Origin: Euleptes europaea
Taxonomy: Eukaryota; Chordata; Lepidosauria; Squamata; Sphaerodactylidae
Length of the DNA stretch: 64,000 bases
Reading direction: 5' to 3'
Assembly (NCBI RefSeq): GCF_029931775.1
Contig: NC_079332.1
Coordinates: 1,872,501-1,936,500 of the forward strand
Each line of letters opens with the position of its first letter. Position 1 is the stretch's first letter. Shown piece after piece: positions 44,883 to 55,719 of the stretch. The notes under the pieces are model-generated. The model did no database searches and was not told the origin of the DNA. It saw nothing but the letters and a program-made list of their open reading frames with translations. The position numbers were made by a program, and so were the translations under genes.

Positions 44883-46261
44883 TATTCTTACTACTGTTGT
44901 TCAACAGCTGTCCTGAGTGACCAAGGAGCTTGGCTCGACTTATGGTGGTCCAACCCCTGGGCTCACAGACATAACAGAAAAACTATCCCATAAATTTGGT
45001 TAGTGTTTCAGCAGCTCTTGGACGGCAGTAGCCCTTCAGAGAAGGGAAAGAAAAACAGAAGGGTTAACAGCAAATTCTCTTCTCTGTCGCAGAAAACCTC
45101 CCCTCCGGTTCAATCACCAGAACTTTTTCGAAAAACCAGCACAGATAAATTGTATTTTTCTTTGGTTCTCAAATTACCAGCAACTGGATCCCACCAAAGC
45201 GACTTAAGATGAAGCGTCTTTCTCTCTCTTCTCCCCCCACCCCTTTTCAGCTGCTGCGGTTAAAATCCAGCAAACGATACAGAGAAACTAGCAAAACAGT
45301 CTTCATTTATTTGACCAGGGCTGCTTTTCTTAGGAGGCCTTTCTCACTCGGCACACGTAGGATCTCACCACCATACTGAAGAAAATCGGGCCGTTTCTCC
45401 ATTTTAAACCTTAAAGATTTATTTAGGGAAAATGTAAAACCCCAGTGGCAGGAAGGGACCCTTGATTCACACCAAGATTTAAAGGCACATAGGTCATACC
45501 GGATGTTCTCACATCAAAACTGGGGGGGAATGCCCTGTAATTTCAGAACATGAGCTGTGGTCACTGTTTATAATACTGTTGGCATAATAGCCAACAGAGA
45601 TATATGTGCTTCTGAGAAATAACCCTATGGAGCTGGAAAGGCCAGGGGAAAAGGGAATTATTTCCTCCCCAGTAATCTTCTCTGGAAGTTGAGAGAACTT
45701 TTCATAAACCTCAATGAAATTAGCAGGAGTTTCGCGTGAGAACTGGGATGCTCCCCAGGCTCGATCTGTCCATCTGCCACCCTGGCTCTCAAGAACTACC
45801 TGGTTATCGGTACAGCCATGTCCCCCCCCTTTTTTTGAGAATTTGGGCTTTTCTGTTCTCTTGAGCACTTCTCTCATTTTCCACTCAATTCAACACATAA
45901 AACATTACTCTTGAAAGACATGGACCTGTTTTTTTTAGCCCCAAAGAAGGTTTTCTCCAAGGCCACTCCATGTACTGAGTAAATGTGTACACATGCACAT
46001 ACACACCTTGCCTCTGCATTCAGGGCTGCGGCTTTGAGGAAGCTCAGAGCTTGCTCTTCAAACTCTGGGCACGTCTCAAATTAATTTTTGTCTAAAAAGA
46101 AGCAATTTTTTTTCTAGAAAAAAATTACTCTCCTAAACTCATTCAGGGCGATTGTCTGACATGGTAGTTTTCTCCAGGCGCTTGAGAGGAAAGGCTAATG
46201 CTTCTGCTTGCTGGGGACAGAAGCCCACATTCTTCGAAAAGGCACCTTATACCTCAATGCC

Positions 46262-46445
46262 AGTCAATGCCCGTTCACACATGTACTCATAACTCAGATG
46301 ATTCCTCCTCCACCAACAGCTGAATGTGTGAACCGACTCCCCTGTAAAGCATAATGCGATTCCTAGGTGCTCTGTCTAATCTCTGATGGTCCATTCACAC
46401 ATGCAGGCCATCGCCACCACCTTGCATGTGTGAATCGGCTCTCAA
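46262..46445. mobile_element. MITE-like element with CATTCACACATG ends
   Basis: Left end CCCGTTCACACATG, right end CATGTGTGAATCGG, imperfect inverted repeats, with internal copies of the same text (GTCCATTCACACATGCAGG). A fragment lies at 18525-18560. Confidence 0.5.
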
Positions 46446-46889
46446 GACCAGAAGTAACCTTCATAGAGGAAGATGCCCACCTTATCCTATGTGTGTTGAC
46501 TCAGAAGCAAGCTCTGCTTTGGTCAAAGGGACTTCCTTCCAAATCAGCATGCACAGATGAAATATGAGAAGGTCTTTCTTGCTGCCGAAGCTACTCAAGG
46601 GTAGGAGAAGCCCATTTGGGAGGCAGCGGGAGTTTCCTCAAAGATGGAAGAGGTGCAGGATGGGGAAAGGGGGTCTGGCCTTATGACAGAGGGCCTGATC
46701 AGGTGTCCCATAGTTTCCCCTCCAGCCCTAGGAGCCTGTGATCTCATACCATGCTCTAGGGCACATGCATTAGGTACGACACATACACCTATCCCAGACA
46801 CAATGCATGGCTCACGTGCATGAATCGGGTGTGGAAACGGCCAAAGAGAATCAGCAAGAAGCCAGGGAGTCCATAGACAAATCTCACCT

Positions 46890-46985
46890 AATTAACAATG
46901 CAGTCCTATGAAGAACTCCTCCAGCTTCGGCCCATTGAAATCCATGGGCTGAGGCTGGTATAACTCTGCATAGAACCACACGATA
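46890..46985. repeat. MITE-like repeat, relative of 44797
   Basis: Starts ACAATGCAGTCCTATG, has CCATTGAAATCCATGGGCTG and ends TAACTCTGCATAGAA. Confidence 0.45.
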
Positions 46986-47164
46986 AAGGAGGGCACCAGT
47001 CCCCAAGGCCCTCGTCCCTTTTGTTCAATATTTCATACCCTGCTGGGTGCCAACTAAATCCCAACCAACCAATCCCTCTACAAGATGGGGAGAACAACCT
47101 TTACAGGGGTGCTCTCAACAGATCAGGGAGCCGGGGCATGCGTGCGCATGTGAGAGATGACTGG

Positions 47165-47315
47165 AAAGCCGGGTCCAAATCCCTACTCTGCTAAGCTGCT
47201 CACTCGGTGGCCTTTGAACCAGCCCCTCTCTCAGCCCACCCTACCTCATAGGGTTGTTGTAAAGATAAACCAAAGGAGGGGAGAGCCAGTTATATCACCC
47301 TGCAAGTTCCTTGGA
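47165..47315 (+). mobile_element. SINE-C, head diverged
   Basis: B-box-like GGGTCCAAATCCC, CTCTCAGCCCACCCTACC and GTTGTTGTAAAGATAAA; runs straight into a SINE-B. Confidence 0.6.
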
Positions 47316-47317
47316 AG

Positions 47318-47634
47318 GAAGAAGAGTTGGTTTTTATATGCCGACTCTCTCTACCACTTAAGGGAGACTCAAACCGGCTTACAATCACCTTCCCTTCCCC
47401 CTCCCCACCACAGACACCCCCTGTGAGGCAGGTGGGGCTGAGAGAGCTCTCACAGAGCTGTGACTTGCCCAAGGTCACCCAGCTGGCTTCGTATGTAGGA
47501 GTGGGGAAACAAATCCAGTTCACCAGATTAGCCTTCATCGCTCATGTGGAGGAGTGGGGGAATCAAACTCGGTTCTCCAGATCAGACTCCACCGCTCCAA
47601 ACCACCGCTCTTAACCACTACACCACGCTGGCTA
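47318..47634 (-). mobile_element. SINE-B, near full length
   Basis: Best SINE-B copy: on the minus strand head AGCCAGCGTGGTGTAGTGGT, TTAAGAGCGGTGG, B-box region, and tail through CCACTTAAG to a GAAGAAG-type end. Confidence 0.93.
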
Positions 47635-48119
47635 AAAATCCATACAGATGTTATGATAACATAGCGGACACCCATTCAATATTTAAAATGTAATATAATA
47701 ATAAAAAACTATATTAAGTCCTGTAATGCCTGGGTTATATTGTTGGGGGGCTTGCCCCGATCACGCAACTTTGGAGATCGATAATGCACTGATCCTGCAA
47801 CTCCGCAGATCAATCAGGGGGTCCAATAACCACTGCCCTTTGGTTTCTGTGGGGCACGGGGACAGGCGGTCCCAAAAGGTGTCCCACAGTGACAGCGCAG
47901 GCAAGCTGAAGCTGGGTGCCGTTAAAGGATCGGAAATGGTCTCACGTCGGATTACTATGTAAAACGGCGGCAGTGTGAATGGGAGGGTCTCCCTCTTGGC
48001 TTCCCCACCAATTGCCTCTGGGAAAGGAAAGAAGTCCGATTCCAGATTTAGCGTAGAAATGTTATGGTTTTGAATCCCTCAACAGCCAATGGAAAGGTGA
48101 TCTATGCGGGATTGACTTA

Positions 48120-49045
48120 ACTATATTGGGAAATTTTTCTATAGCAGAGGAAGCCAATATATCCCTTCAGCTATCCGTGTCTTTGTGGCCAAGGTTATTA
48201 CACAGTTGCTATATGGCTCCCAGTTATGTACACGTGCCAACTTTAGACCCTTGGAAACCATTCAGACTAAATTCCTGAGAGCCATACTTGCGGTCCCCCT
48301 GCTGTGTTCCTAATGCAGTTTTGCATCTAGAAGCGGGTTTAATTTCTCCGGAAGCTCATGCATGGATGCACAAGATCAATTACCGGCCGAAGCTCGATTT
48401 CTCTCCTGTGGGTCTTGCACCTTTTAACACTAACAGACACCCTTCAAGTCAAAATGGAAAAGGTCCCGTTCAGAGAAGTTACAATTCACTGGATAATCTC
48501 CTAGTAGCTTAATAGCCTTGGGTGATTCCTAAACTAAATCTGAAATCAAGCAAAGGATTTGGGACGCTGAACTTCAACACCATTCAAGTTCTGCTGCAAA
48601 CTACCATTGCTTCAGAAACAAGAACTTGGTGCTGTCAAACTTCCTAGATGATTTATTGATTCCCAAACGCAGGACAGCTTTCATTCTCAACGCTCTTCCA
48701 TCCACTTTATTAGAAGGGAGAGATACTGTGGTGTTTCACTACGCCCTTGCGCAACTGAGGAAACTGAAACGGTTGTACATGCACTGCCGCATGGCCCCTT
48801 CTATAATGACCTCAGGTATTTTATTAACCTTTCCTCCCCAAAAATTCCAGGAAGGTCAGAGGAAAGGTATATCTCCTTTCTTCTGGCAGACCTTGGATCT
48901 GAACCTTGGTCAGAGCTGCCGGGGTACAGCGCTGATTCAGTGACCCGTATTTGCTCTTTAATATATATATTTAATGGTATCTATTCTGGTAGCCACTCTG
49001 TTACTGTCTCTTTTACTCTGCTGGCCAATGACTGTAATTAATGAT
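48120..49045 (+). mobile_element. LINE ORF2 C-terminal relic in SOX8 intron 1
   Basis: Decayed coding sequence of a non-LTR retrotransposon, antisense to SOX8. The text around 48205-48345 reads like the region after the reverse transcriptase (LLYGSQLCTRANFRPLET, then IQTKFLRAIL and PNAVLHLEAGLISPEAHAW). Further on, 48626-48800 reads ILNALPSTLLEGRDT and a degraded Cys/His stretch, and a 3' stretch ends in an A-rich run near 49100. Several stops and frame shifts break it. The clade cannot be fixed. Confidence 0.65.
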
Positions 49046-50761
49046 TGACTGACTATATGGGAGCGTCCTCTAAGCATCTTTTATTTTTTTAAAAATAAAG
49101 GAACAGAGGAAGTTTCTGACCAAGGTCCCTGATGGGGGGGTGGTGGTGAGCAGGGATCTAAAAGTAAACAGAAACACACAGCCTACTTTCCCAAAGTCAA
49201 AACTTTGAAAATGGGCATCATCAAATCTCTCAGGGGTGTATCAATCTACTTTTACTTTTCTTTTAATTTAATTTAAAAGACAAAAAAAATAAACCCTAAA
49301 AAAATTCTCTGCGGTAATGTGTGAAAGTCCTTGATTGGGAAGAACACCTTTTGAAGAGGGGGGGACAATATAAGTAAGGGGGGCAATCCTGAGACATTTC
49401 ACAGCCCCGTGAACGGGCCCGATGAAAGGTGCTCCAGAGAGGGGCCCGTGGCTCAGCAGCAGGGGCAAGCCCTGGAATTTCCAGCTATACAGGGCAGCAA
49501 AGGAAGACCCTTCTCTGCCCGAGACCCCAAAGAGCCATCCCCAATTAGAGCGCTTTCTACTGAGTTAGGCAGGCTAATAATCTTACAGTGAATACAGTAG
49601 TTTCATCTCTTGACCCCAAGGTCTTCTGCGACCTGGCAGGCAACGCCAGGGCACGCAGATCAGATCGCTGGCTACTTCCTTGGCACCTCTAAAATATCAG
49701 CCCATGAGCTAGTCAAACAACCACCGAGATTCCCTGGGCAGCCAAGCTGGCTTCAAGAGAGGCGTAGGTCTGGGAAAAGCCAGGCCACGCGTTGGGGGAC
49801 GTTTTAAAGCTTGTGAGCACCGGGAATGTCCCCGATTTGAACCTTTACTCCCCCCCCCCAGATGTCCCTCATTAGGCCGGCTGTGCCTTTGATTTTCTCC
49901 ATGTGTTCCCAGATTTTGGGATTTGTCGGCAACCGTGCGCAAAGGCGGCAGTGAGACTCTCGAGGGGCCCACCGGGCCAATGCCGAAACTCCCCAAGCGA
50001 TTCCAGACTAGGCCAGCCTAAAGGAATGCACAGTTGTTAGGAAACGTTTCATAACACCACTGTTTCCCGCAATGACTCTCCGGAGGAGTAATCTCTAGCC
50101 CCATAAAACCTACCTCGTATACACACCTTCCTAACACCCGCAACCTCCCGGCTCTTCAGCCTGTTTCTCTCTCTGTGTAATCCTTCTCATGAAAAGACAC
50201 ACACAGTCGTCAAAAACTTGCTCTGGGCGCAATTCGAAAATACTCTCACATCGTCATAGGAGAGAGAGAGAGATTGAAGCATACCCTTAACTCTTCCGTT
50301 AAAAATCAATGCAACTTTCAAGGGCTCCAAGCTGACTGATCCTCTCCTTTCCTCCCCCTGTTGCTTTTGTCTTCTCTCTCCAAAGTTCAGCGCCTCTCAT
50401 TTCAAGTTTCCCTGACATTCTTGTCAGTCTCTAAGGTGCTACCCCCCCTCTGGAATCTAACCCTTTCAAGTTGTTTTCCCCATGATTAAATTTGTCCTGG
50501 TTTTTCAAACCCTGGCGTCCAGCACTCCGGTTTCCCTGAAGCGGACACCAAATGGGAATCCACATCAGTGGGATCTTCCAACTCAACCGAACAGTTGAAA
50601 TCCGCCGACACCTCACAAATGACTTTGGCCATTTACACAGGGGAGGTTTTGCCTTGGATGTGCCCCTCTCTAGGCGCACGTTTTCCCCATCCAAATTCTC
50701 AAAACTCAAAAACATGCCCCCATGCAGAGTTTTGAGAATGCAGATGGGGGAAATGTGCCTC

Positions 50762-51078
50762 TAGAGCAAAGCTTCTCAAACTGTGGGTCGAGACCCCATA
50801 GGGGGTCGCGCAACTGAACTTGTGGGGGCAGTGAAAAACTTGGCAACACATTTCATGCAAAAATCAACAAGCGCATCCATCTCACCAGCATGCAAACTGG
50901 CTTTCATCTTTCCTAAACGGTAAAATTAAAAGTACACCAAAGAATTGTTTTAAATTACATTTCTTTCTGATTTATTATCAGTAAATGTTGGATTCGTATA
51001 CCCATTTTATAGACCTACATTACCCGGGGTGGCGGAAAAGTCGCTCGGGTCGCGAGTGGAAAACGTTTAAGAAGATCT
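50762..51078. mobile_element. hAT-like DNA transposon relic (non-autonomous)
   Basis: Left end AAAGCTTCTCAAACTGTGGG and right end GTTTAAGAAGATC are imperfect inverted repeats, with the GGGTCG...GACCCC and GGGTCGCGAG blocks typical of hAT relics. TCTAGAG occurs at both edges, as a target duplication would. No transposase frame remains. Confidence 0.6.
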
Positions 51079-51216
51079 AGAGAGGGGCAAAGGCAAGGCA
51101 AAACCTCCCGGGCACCAAGGGCCCTCGACAGACCCCCCCCCCCCCAGCAGCAAGGGGGACTCCCGTCCCAACTCAAACCGGCGCCAAGAAGAAACGCGGG
51201 CCTTTGGAAGCATCCT

Positions 51217-51345
51217 ATGTCCTGGAGAAGTGAGGATCTTCAGACAGATCCTATGTCTGAAGAAGTGAGCGGTGGCTCACGAAAGCTCACAGCCTACCAG
51301 AAAATATTTGTGTTAGTCTTGAAGGTGCTGCTGGACTCTGGCCCT
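51217..51345 (+). repeat. dispersed repeat related to the 867/59403 kind
   Basis: Contains TGAAGAAGTGAGCGGTGGC, CACGAAAGCTCACAGCC and GTGTTAGTCTTGAAGGTGCT. Lies about 130 bp downstream of the SOX8 exon 1 donor. Confidence 0.5.
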
Positions 51346-51478
51346 TCCCTACTATGCCCTGGAGGCTGCGGCCAGCTGGGTTGGACTGGCCGCCTCTGCT
51401 AGTCGGCAGGCGGCTTCAGATGCGCGCCCCGCCCGCTCGCCCCGTCCCGCCCCGTCGGGTCCGGCCGCGGCCACTCAC

Positions 51479-51897
51479 CGCCAGAGCTTGCCCAGGGTCT
51501 TGCTGAGCTCGGCGTTGTGCAGGTGCGGGTACTGGTCGGCCAGCTTCCTGCGGGCGGCCTGCGCCCACACCATGAAGGCGTTCATGGGCCGCTTGACGTG
51601 GGGCTTGGCCTTCAGCGCCCCGTGGCCGCGCACCGGCATGGGCACCAGGCTCCAGTCGTAGCCCTTCAGCACCTGCGAGACGGCGTCGCGGATGCAGGCG
51701 GGGAAGCGCTCGTCCGCCTCGCCCTTGCGCCCCGACGACAGCGCCGACGGCACCGGCGGCACCGGCCCCTCGGAGCCGGCGGGCGACGACGGCGCGTCCG
51801 AGTCCGAGTCGGCGCGCGAGGGCGAGCTGGCCGTGCCCGCCGGGCTGCCCCCCGCCGCCGCCGCGCCCTTGCCCTGCTCCTCGCTCATGTTGAGCAT
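51479..51897 (-). CDS. SOX8: SOX8 coding exon 1 (start codon, dimerisation domain, first part of HMG box)
   Basis: First coding exon of a SoxE transcription factor, encoding residues 1-139 and two bases of codon 140. The protein begins MLNMSEE, close to human MLDMSEA as I recall it. It has an acidic Ser/Asp stretch (residues 30-43), the SoxE dimerisation domain (about 61-97, with [18 protein letters not shown]) and the start of the HMG box (from about 98, [11 protein letters not shown], with the Phe108-Met109 DNA-bending wedge). The exon ends in TGG CG followed by a GTGAGT donor, so phase is 2. SOX8 binds ACAATG-type sites as a monomer or dimer in the nucleus and acts in neural crest, glia, Sertoli cells and limb. 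The frame stays open far upstream of the ATG, so the start was chosen by similarity to SOX8. The exon lies in a CpG-rich block. Identity is clear; SOX9 and SOX10 fit less well at the N-terminus and C-terminus. Confidence 0.97.
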
Positions 51898-52117
51898 CGG
51901 CGGGGCGGCCCCGGCGGCGCGCAACACGCCTCTCCTCGGCGCGCACCGCACCGCACCGCACCGCACCGCACCGCGCGGCGCTCCGCCCGCTCTCCGCAGC
52001 CGCCCCGACGGCTCCGAGGCGCAACCCGACTGCGGCGCCGGCCCGCCGCTCGCGGGGAGACTAGGGCCCGCCGGCGCCGCCCCCGCCCGCCATTGGGAGC
52101 CCGCCCCGTCTCGTCTG
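51898..52117 (-). promoter_or_regulatory. SOX8: SOX8 promoter and 5' UTR, CpG-rich
   Basis: Very CpG-dense DNA directly upstream of the SOX8 ATG, continuous with exon 1. On the coding strand there is a CCAAT box (52092-52096) flanked by GC-box-like runs (about 52081-52090 and 52100-52109). No TATA box is evident, as expected for a CpG-island promoter. The interval also holds a CCGCA pentamer repeat. It ends abruptly where a SINE array begins at about 52118. The transcription start cannot be fixed from sequence; about 52000-52090 is a guess. Confidence 0.6.
51943..51973. repeat. (GCACC)n pentamer minisatellite in SOX8 5' UTR
   Basis: About six perfect tandem copies of a 5-bp GC-rich unit, some 46-76 bp upstream of the SOX8 start codon and probably within the transcribed leader. 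Confidence 0.8.
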
Positions 52118-53815
52118 CATATGGGGAGGGGCCGCGGCGCAGCGGGCCGGCCTCTGCTTGGCACGCAGAAGGGTCCCCGGTTCAGTCCCCAGGGGCCTCT
52201 CCGGTTCAAGGGACCAGGCAAGGAGGGGGTGTGAAAAACCTCTGCCTGAGACCCTGGAGAGCCGCTGCCGGTCTGAGCAGACAATACTGACTTGGATGGA
52301 CTGAGGGTCTGGTTCAGTAGAAGGCAGCTTCATGTGTTCATGACGTCTTTGCAAACACTAAAAGTGGGGAGGGGATGTGGCTCAGTGGCACAGCCTCTGC
52401 TTGGCACGCAGAAGGTCCCAGGTTCAATCTCAGGTATCTCCAGTTCAAGGGACCGGGCAAGGAGGTGATGGGAAAGACCCCTGCCAGAGAGCCTGGAGAG
52501 CTTAGGTGAGGGGCTTGGCTCAGGGGTAGAGCCTCTGCTTGGCACGCAGAAGGGTCCCCAGTTCAGTCCCCAGTGGCATCTCCGGTTCGAGGGACCAGGC
52601 AAGGAGGTGATGGGAAAGACCCCTGCCAGAGAGCCTGGAGAGCTTAGGTGAGGGGCTTGGCTGAGTGGCAGAGCCTCTGCTTGGCACGCAGAAGGGTCCC
52701 CGGTTCAGTCCCCAGGGGCATCTCCGGTTCGAGGGACCAGGCAAGGAGGTGATGGGAAAGACCCCTGCCAGAGAGCCTAGAGAGCTTAGGTGAGGGGCTT
52801 GGCTCAGGGCATACAGAAGGGTCCCAGGTTCAATCTCAGGCATCTCCAGTTAAAGGGACCAGGCAAGGAGGTGATGGGAAAGACCCCTGCCAAAGAGCCT
52901 GGAGAGCTTAGGTGAGGGGCTTGGCTCAGGGGTAGAGCCTCTGCTTGGCAGGCAGAAGGGTCCCAGGTTCAGTCCCCAGTGGCATCTCCAGTTACAGGGA
53001 CCGGGCAAGTAGGAGATATGAAAGACCCCTGCCAGAGAGCCTGGAGAGCTTAGGTGAGGGGCTTGGCTCAGGGGTACAGCATCTGCTTGGCATGCAGAAG
53101 GGTCCCAGGTTCAGTCTCAGGCATCTCCAGTTAAAGGGACCAGGCGAGTAGGTGATATGAAAGACCCCTGCCAGAGAGCCTGGAGAGCTGCTGCCGAACT
53201 GAGCAGACAATACTGACTTTGGTGGACTGAGGGTCTGGTTCAGTATAAGGCAGCTTCATGTGTTCATGACATCTTTGCAAACACTAAAAGTGGGGAGGGG
53301 ATGTGGCTCAGTGGCACAGCCTCTGCTTGGCATGCAGAAGGTCCCAGGTTCAATTCCCAGTGGCATCTCCAGATAAAGGGACCAGGCAAGGAGGTGATGG
53401 GAAAGACCCCTGCCAGAGAGCCTGGAGAGCTTAGGTGAGGGGCTCTGGCTCTGTGGTAGAGCCTCTGCTTGGCATACAGAAGGGTCCCAGGTTCAATCTC
53501 AGGCATCTCCAGTTAAAGGGACCAGGCAAGTAGGTGATGGGAAAGACCTCGGCCTGAGACCCTGGAGAGCTGCTGCCAATCTGAGCAGACAATACTGACT
53601 TTGATGGACTGAGGGTCTGGTTCAGTATAAGGCAGCTTCATGTGTTCATGACGTCTTTGCAAACACTAAAAGTGGGGAGGGGATGTGGCTCAGTGGCACA
53701 GCCTCTGCTTGGCACACAGAAGGTCCCAGGTTCAATCCCTGGCATCTCCAGTTAAAGGGACTAGGCGAGTAGGTGATGGGAAAGACCTCTGCATAAAACC
53801 TCTGCCTGAGACCCT
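52118..53815 (+). repeat. tandem array of about ten tRNA-Ala-like SINE units (SINE-A array)
   Basis: Head-to-tail units beginning near 52118, 52366, 52508, 52649, 52792, 52913, 53056, 53292, 53437 and 53673. Each starts with a pol III A-box-like GTGGCTCAGTGG (or GGCTTGGCTCAGG) and carries a B-box-like GGTTCAATCC or GGTTCAGTCC. Most short units are 141-145 bp and stop after CCTGGAGAGCTTAGGTGA; the unit at 52792 is shortened to about 121 bp. Three long units (248 bp at 52118, 236 bp at 53056 and 53437) keep the SINE tail, then TGACGTCTTTGCAAACACTA or a near copy, then the next unit. The last unit ends about 53815. The pattern shows local tandem duplication, not independent insertion. The array begins where the SOX8 promoter ends. 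Confidence 0.93.
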
Positions 53816-53870
53816 GCTGGGAATCAGTTGCTTCACAGAGGTAGAGTGCCTCTGAACATGGCAGTTTCAT

Positions 53871-54015
53871 TAGACCTCAAGCCTTTTCTTGATGCATCTG
53901 CCTTGCCCCTTTTCAAAGCCACCTGAGCTAGGGGCCATCGCAGCATCCAGTAGCGATGAGTTCCACAAACTGACTATGCATTGTTCAAAGAACAGCTGTT
54001 TTTTGCCTACCCTGA
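53871..54015 (-). mobile_element. old CR1/L2-like LINE remnant
   Basis: GAGTTCCACAAACTGACTATG resembles the GGAGTTCCACAATT block of the 63092-63500 LINE. Strongly diverged. Confidence 0.35.
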
Positions 54016-54089
54016 AGTTACTGCCCATCAATTGCATTGAGTAACATTCCTAGCAAGCCTATTCCTGTTTACTTGGAAGCATCCTACCT

Positions 54090-54155
54090 TATCATAGATT
54101 CATGGAATCATAGAGTTGGAAGGGACCACCAGGGTCATCTAGTCCAACCCCCTTA
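54090..54155 (-). mobile_element. CR1-type LINE tail fragment
   Basis: ATCATAGAGTTGGAAGGGAC and the GGGTCATCTAGTCCAACC block. Confidence 0.88.
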
Positions 54156-54159
54156 GCCA

Positions 54160-55500
54160 AATGTGAACTATGAACAATGGCAGGGTTTCCCAACGTGCCC
54201 GCCAATACTTCTCTTGGCACCCAACCAAGCTTTTCAGAAAGCGGGCGGAGCCATGGTAAGGCAGGGCTTGTTACTGGCTCCCCTCATTCAAATGAAAGTG
54301 TTCCCCATGGCTGCAAAGTGGGGAGTGAAGTATTACATTTGGTCCCGTCTCTTGCAGCAGCCTTTTTAGTATTTGGCTCTGACTCTTGTGGAAGCCAGTC
54401 TGGGGTGGCGCTCTCTACTCCCTCCCGAAGCCTCATTGGTGAAATGTTGGGGGCCCTTGAACTAGTATGGAGTTTCTGGTTCAAATCTCACCTCTTCTAT
54501 GGACTCTTTAGGGGCCTAAGAGGCCTATCTGACTCTTACCTTTAACACCCCCCATAGGCAACATGGGGGGGGGGTTTAACACAACCTATCTTACATGGCC
54601 AATCACGACATTCCAATTTTCCTAGCAGAGTCACTCACAAGAGACAGGGTCTTTGTTCCTGGTGTTTCCTCAGTTGTGGGACTTTCATTCATTCTTTGCC
54701 TGGTGCAGAATCTGATAACACAGCGATTGTTGGGTTTTCCCTACCTGTCGTACGCTAGCTTGTAAACTTGGTGGGTGTGGCTCTTTTTAAAAAAAAAATC
54801 CCATTTGTTTGCCAGTTTGAAATTTGGAACAACGGCTAACAAATGTAGCCAACAAATACGAAAGAGCCCAATGAATCAGCCTGGATCTGTGGCACTCGGG
54901 TGTCCAGAGCTCATTTCTAACTTGACACGGCCCCGTCTTCGTAGTAGCCAAGTTTTTGAGGTGTCCCTGAACTGATCCTTCTGGGACTCCGCTCCCAATG
55001 TTAACAAACTGGTTTCCATGGCAAAAATCCTTCCCGAATCCCTGCAAGCCCCAGGGACCCTTTGTCTAGCTAGGATTTTTTTTTTTACAGAGGATGGGAG
55101 ATAAAAATTCCTCTTTTAATATTTCCTTGCAGCTGTTCTGCTGGAGACAGAAGAACCCCACCTCCCCTTTCCCCTTGATTTTTTTCCTTCAAAATATATA
55201 CATTCAGTGGAGCCAGACTCCTTGGCAGAGGGTTGGCTAATTGCCTGAGGCAGTATTACCCACAAACTGTCTCAATTTTGCACAGATTCTGCCACATTGG
55301 CTTGAATTAATGGGCTTTAAGGGCAGTCTTTGCTTCATTGCCAAGCATGCCAGAGTCTTTGTCCACAGCTGACTTCAGTGCCAGAGCTGTCCCAAAAAAC
55401 AGGGAGCTATCAGGAAAACAAGGGTGCCTCTGAGCATGTTCCGAGTATTGCACACTGGTTGATCTGAACTGATACCTGCTGTTATAGCCACGCAGGGCCA
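54160..55500. other. SOX8-LMF1 spacer, nothing recognised
   Basis: No repeat signature and no convincing open frame (longest 122 codons, 54177-54545). Confidence 0.45.
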
Positions 55501-55504
55501 AAGA

Positions 55505-55715
55505 TGGGGCTTGTATACTACAGTGAGCTATGGAGAAAGTCTGGTGAAGACTAGAAACAGCGAGATCTGAGTTCAAATCCCCCCCCTGCTGCCACAAAGC
55601 TCCACAGATTGACCTTGGCCAATCACCCATTCCTATCCTCATCTACCTCACAGGGTTATTACCAGGATAAATTGAACAAGGTACCCAGCACACATGTTTC
55701 TCTTGGAGGGTGTGA
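55505..55715 (+). mobile_element. SINE-C, diverged
   Basis: B-box-like GAGTTCAAATCCC, GACCTTGGCCAATCACCC and CTACCTCACAGGGTTATTAC. Confidence 0.6.
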
Positions 55716-55719
55716 TAAA

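Larger units (their letters stand above)
42037..51478 (-). other. SOX8: SOX8 intron 1
   Basis: About 9.4 kb, with GTGAGT donor and AAG acceptor on the minus strand. It contains a candidate regulatory island near exon 2, a 5S-derived SINE, a LINE ORF2 relic, SINE-B and SINE-C remnants, MITE-like pieces and a hAT-like relic near exon 1. Stretches 43320-44790, 44890-46255, 47640-48115 and 49050-50760 hold nothing I can name. The open frames there of 100-120 codons show no recognisable family. Confidence 0.9.

Noticed and set aside
51517-52290. 257-codon plus-strand open frame opposite SOX8 exon 1
   Set aside because: GC-rich antisense shadow crossing the promoter and a SINE.
52118-53815. Regular repeats with spacers resembling a CRISPR array
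   Set aside because: Units are SINE copies with pol III boxes in a vertebrate locus; spacing sequence is part of the repeat itself.
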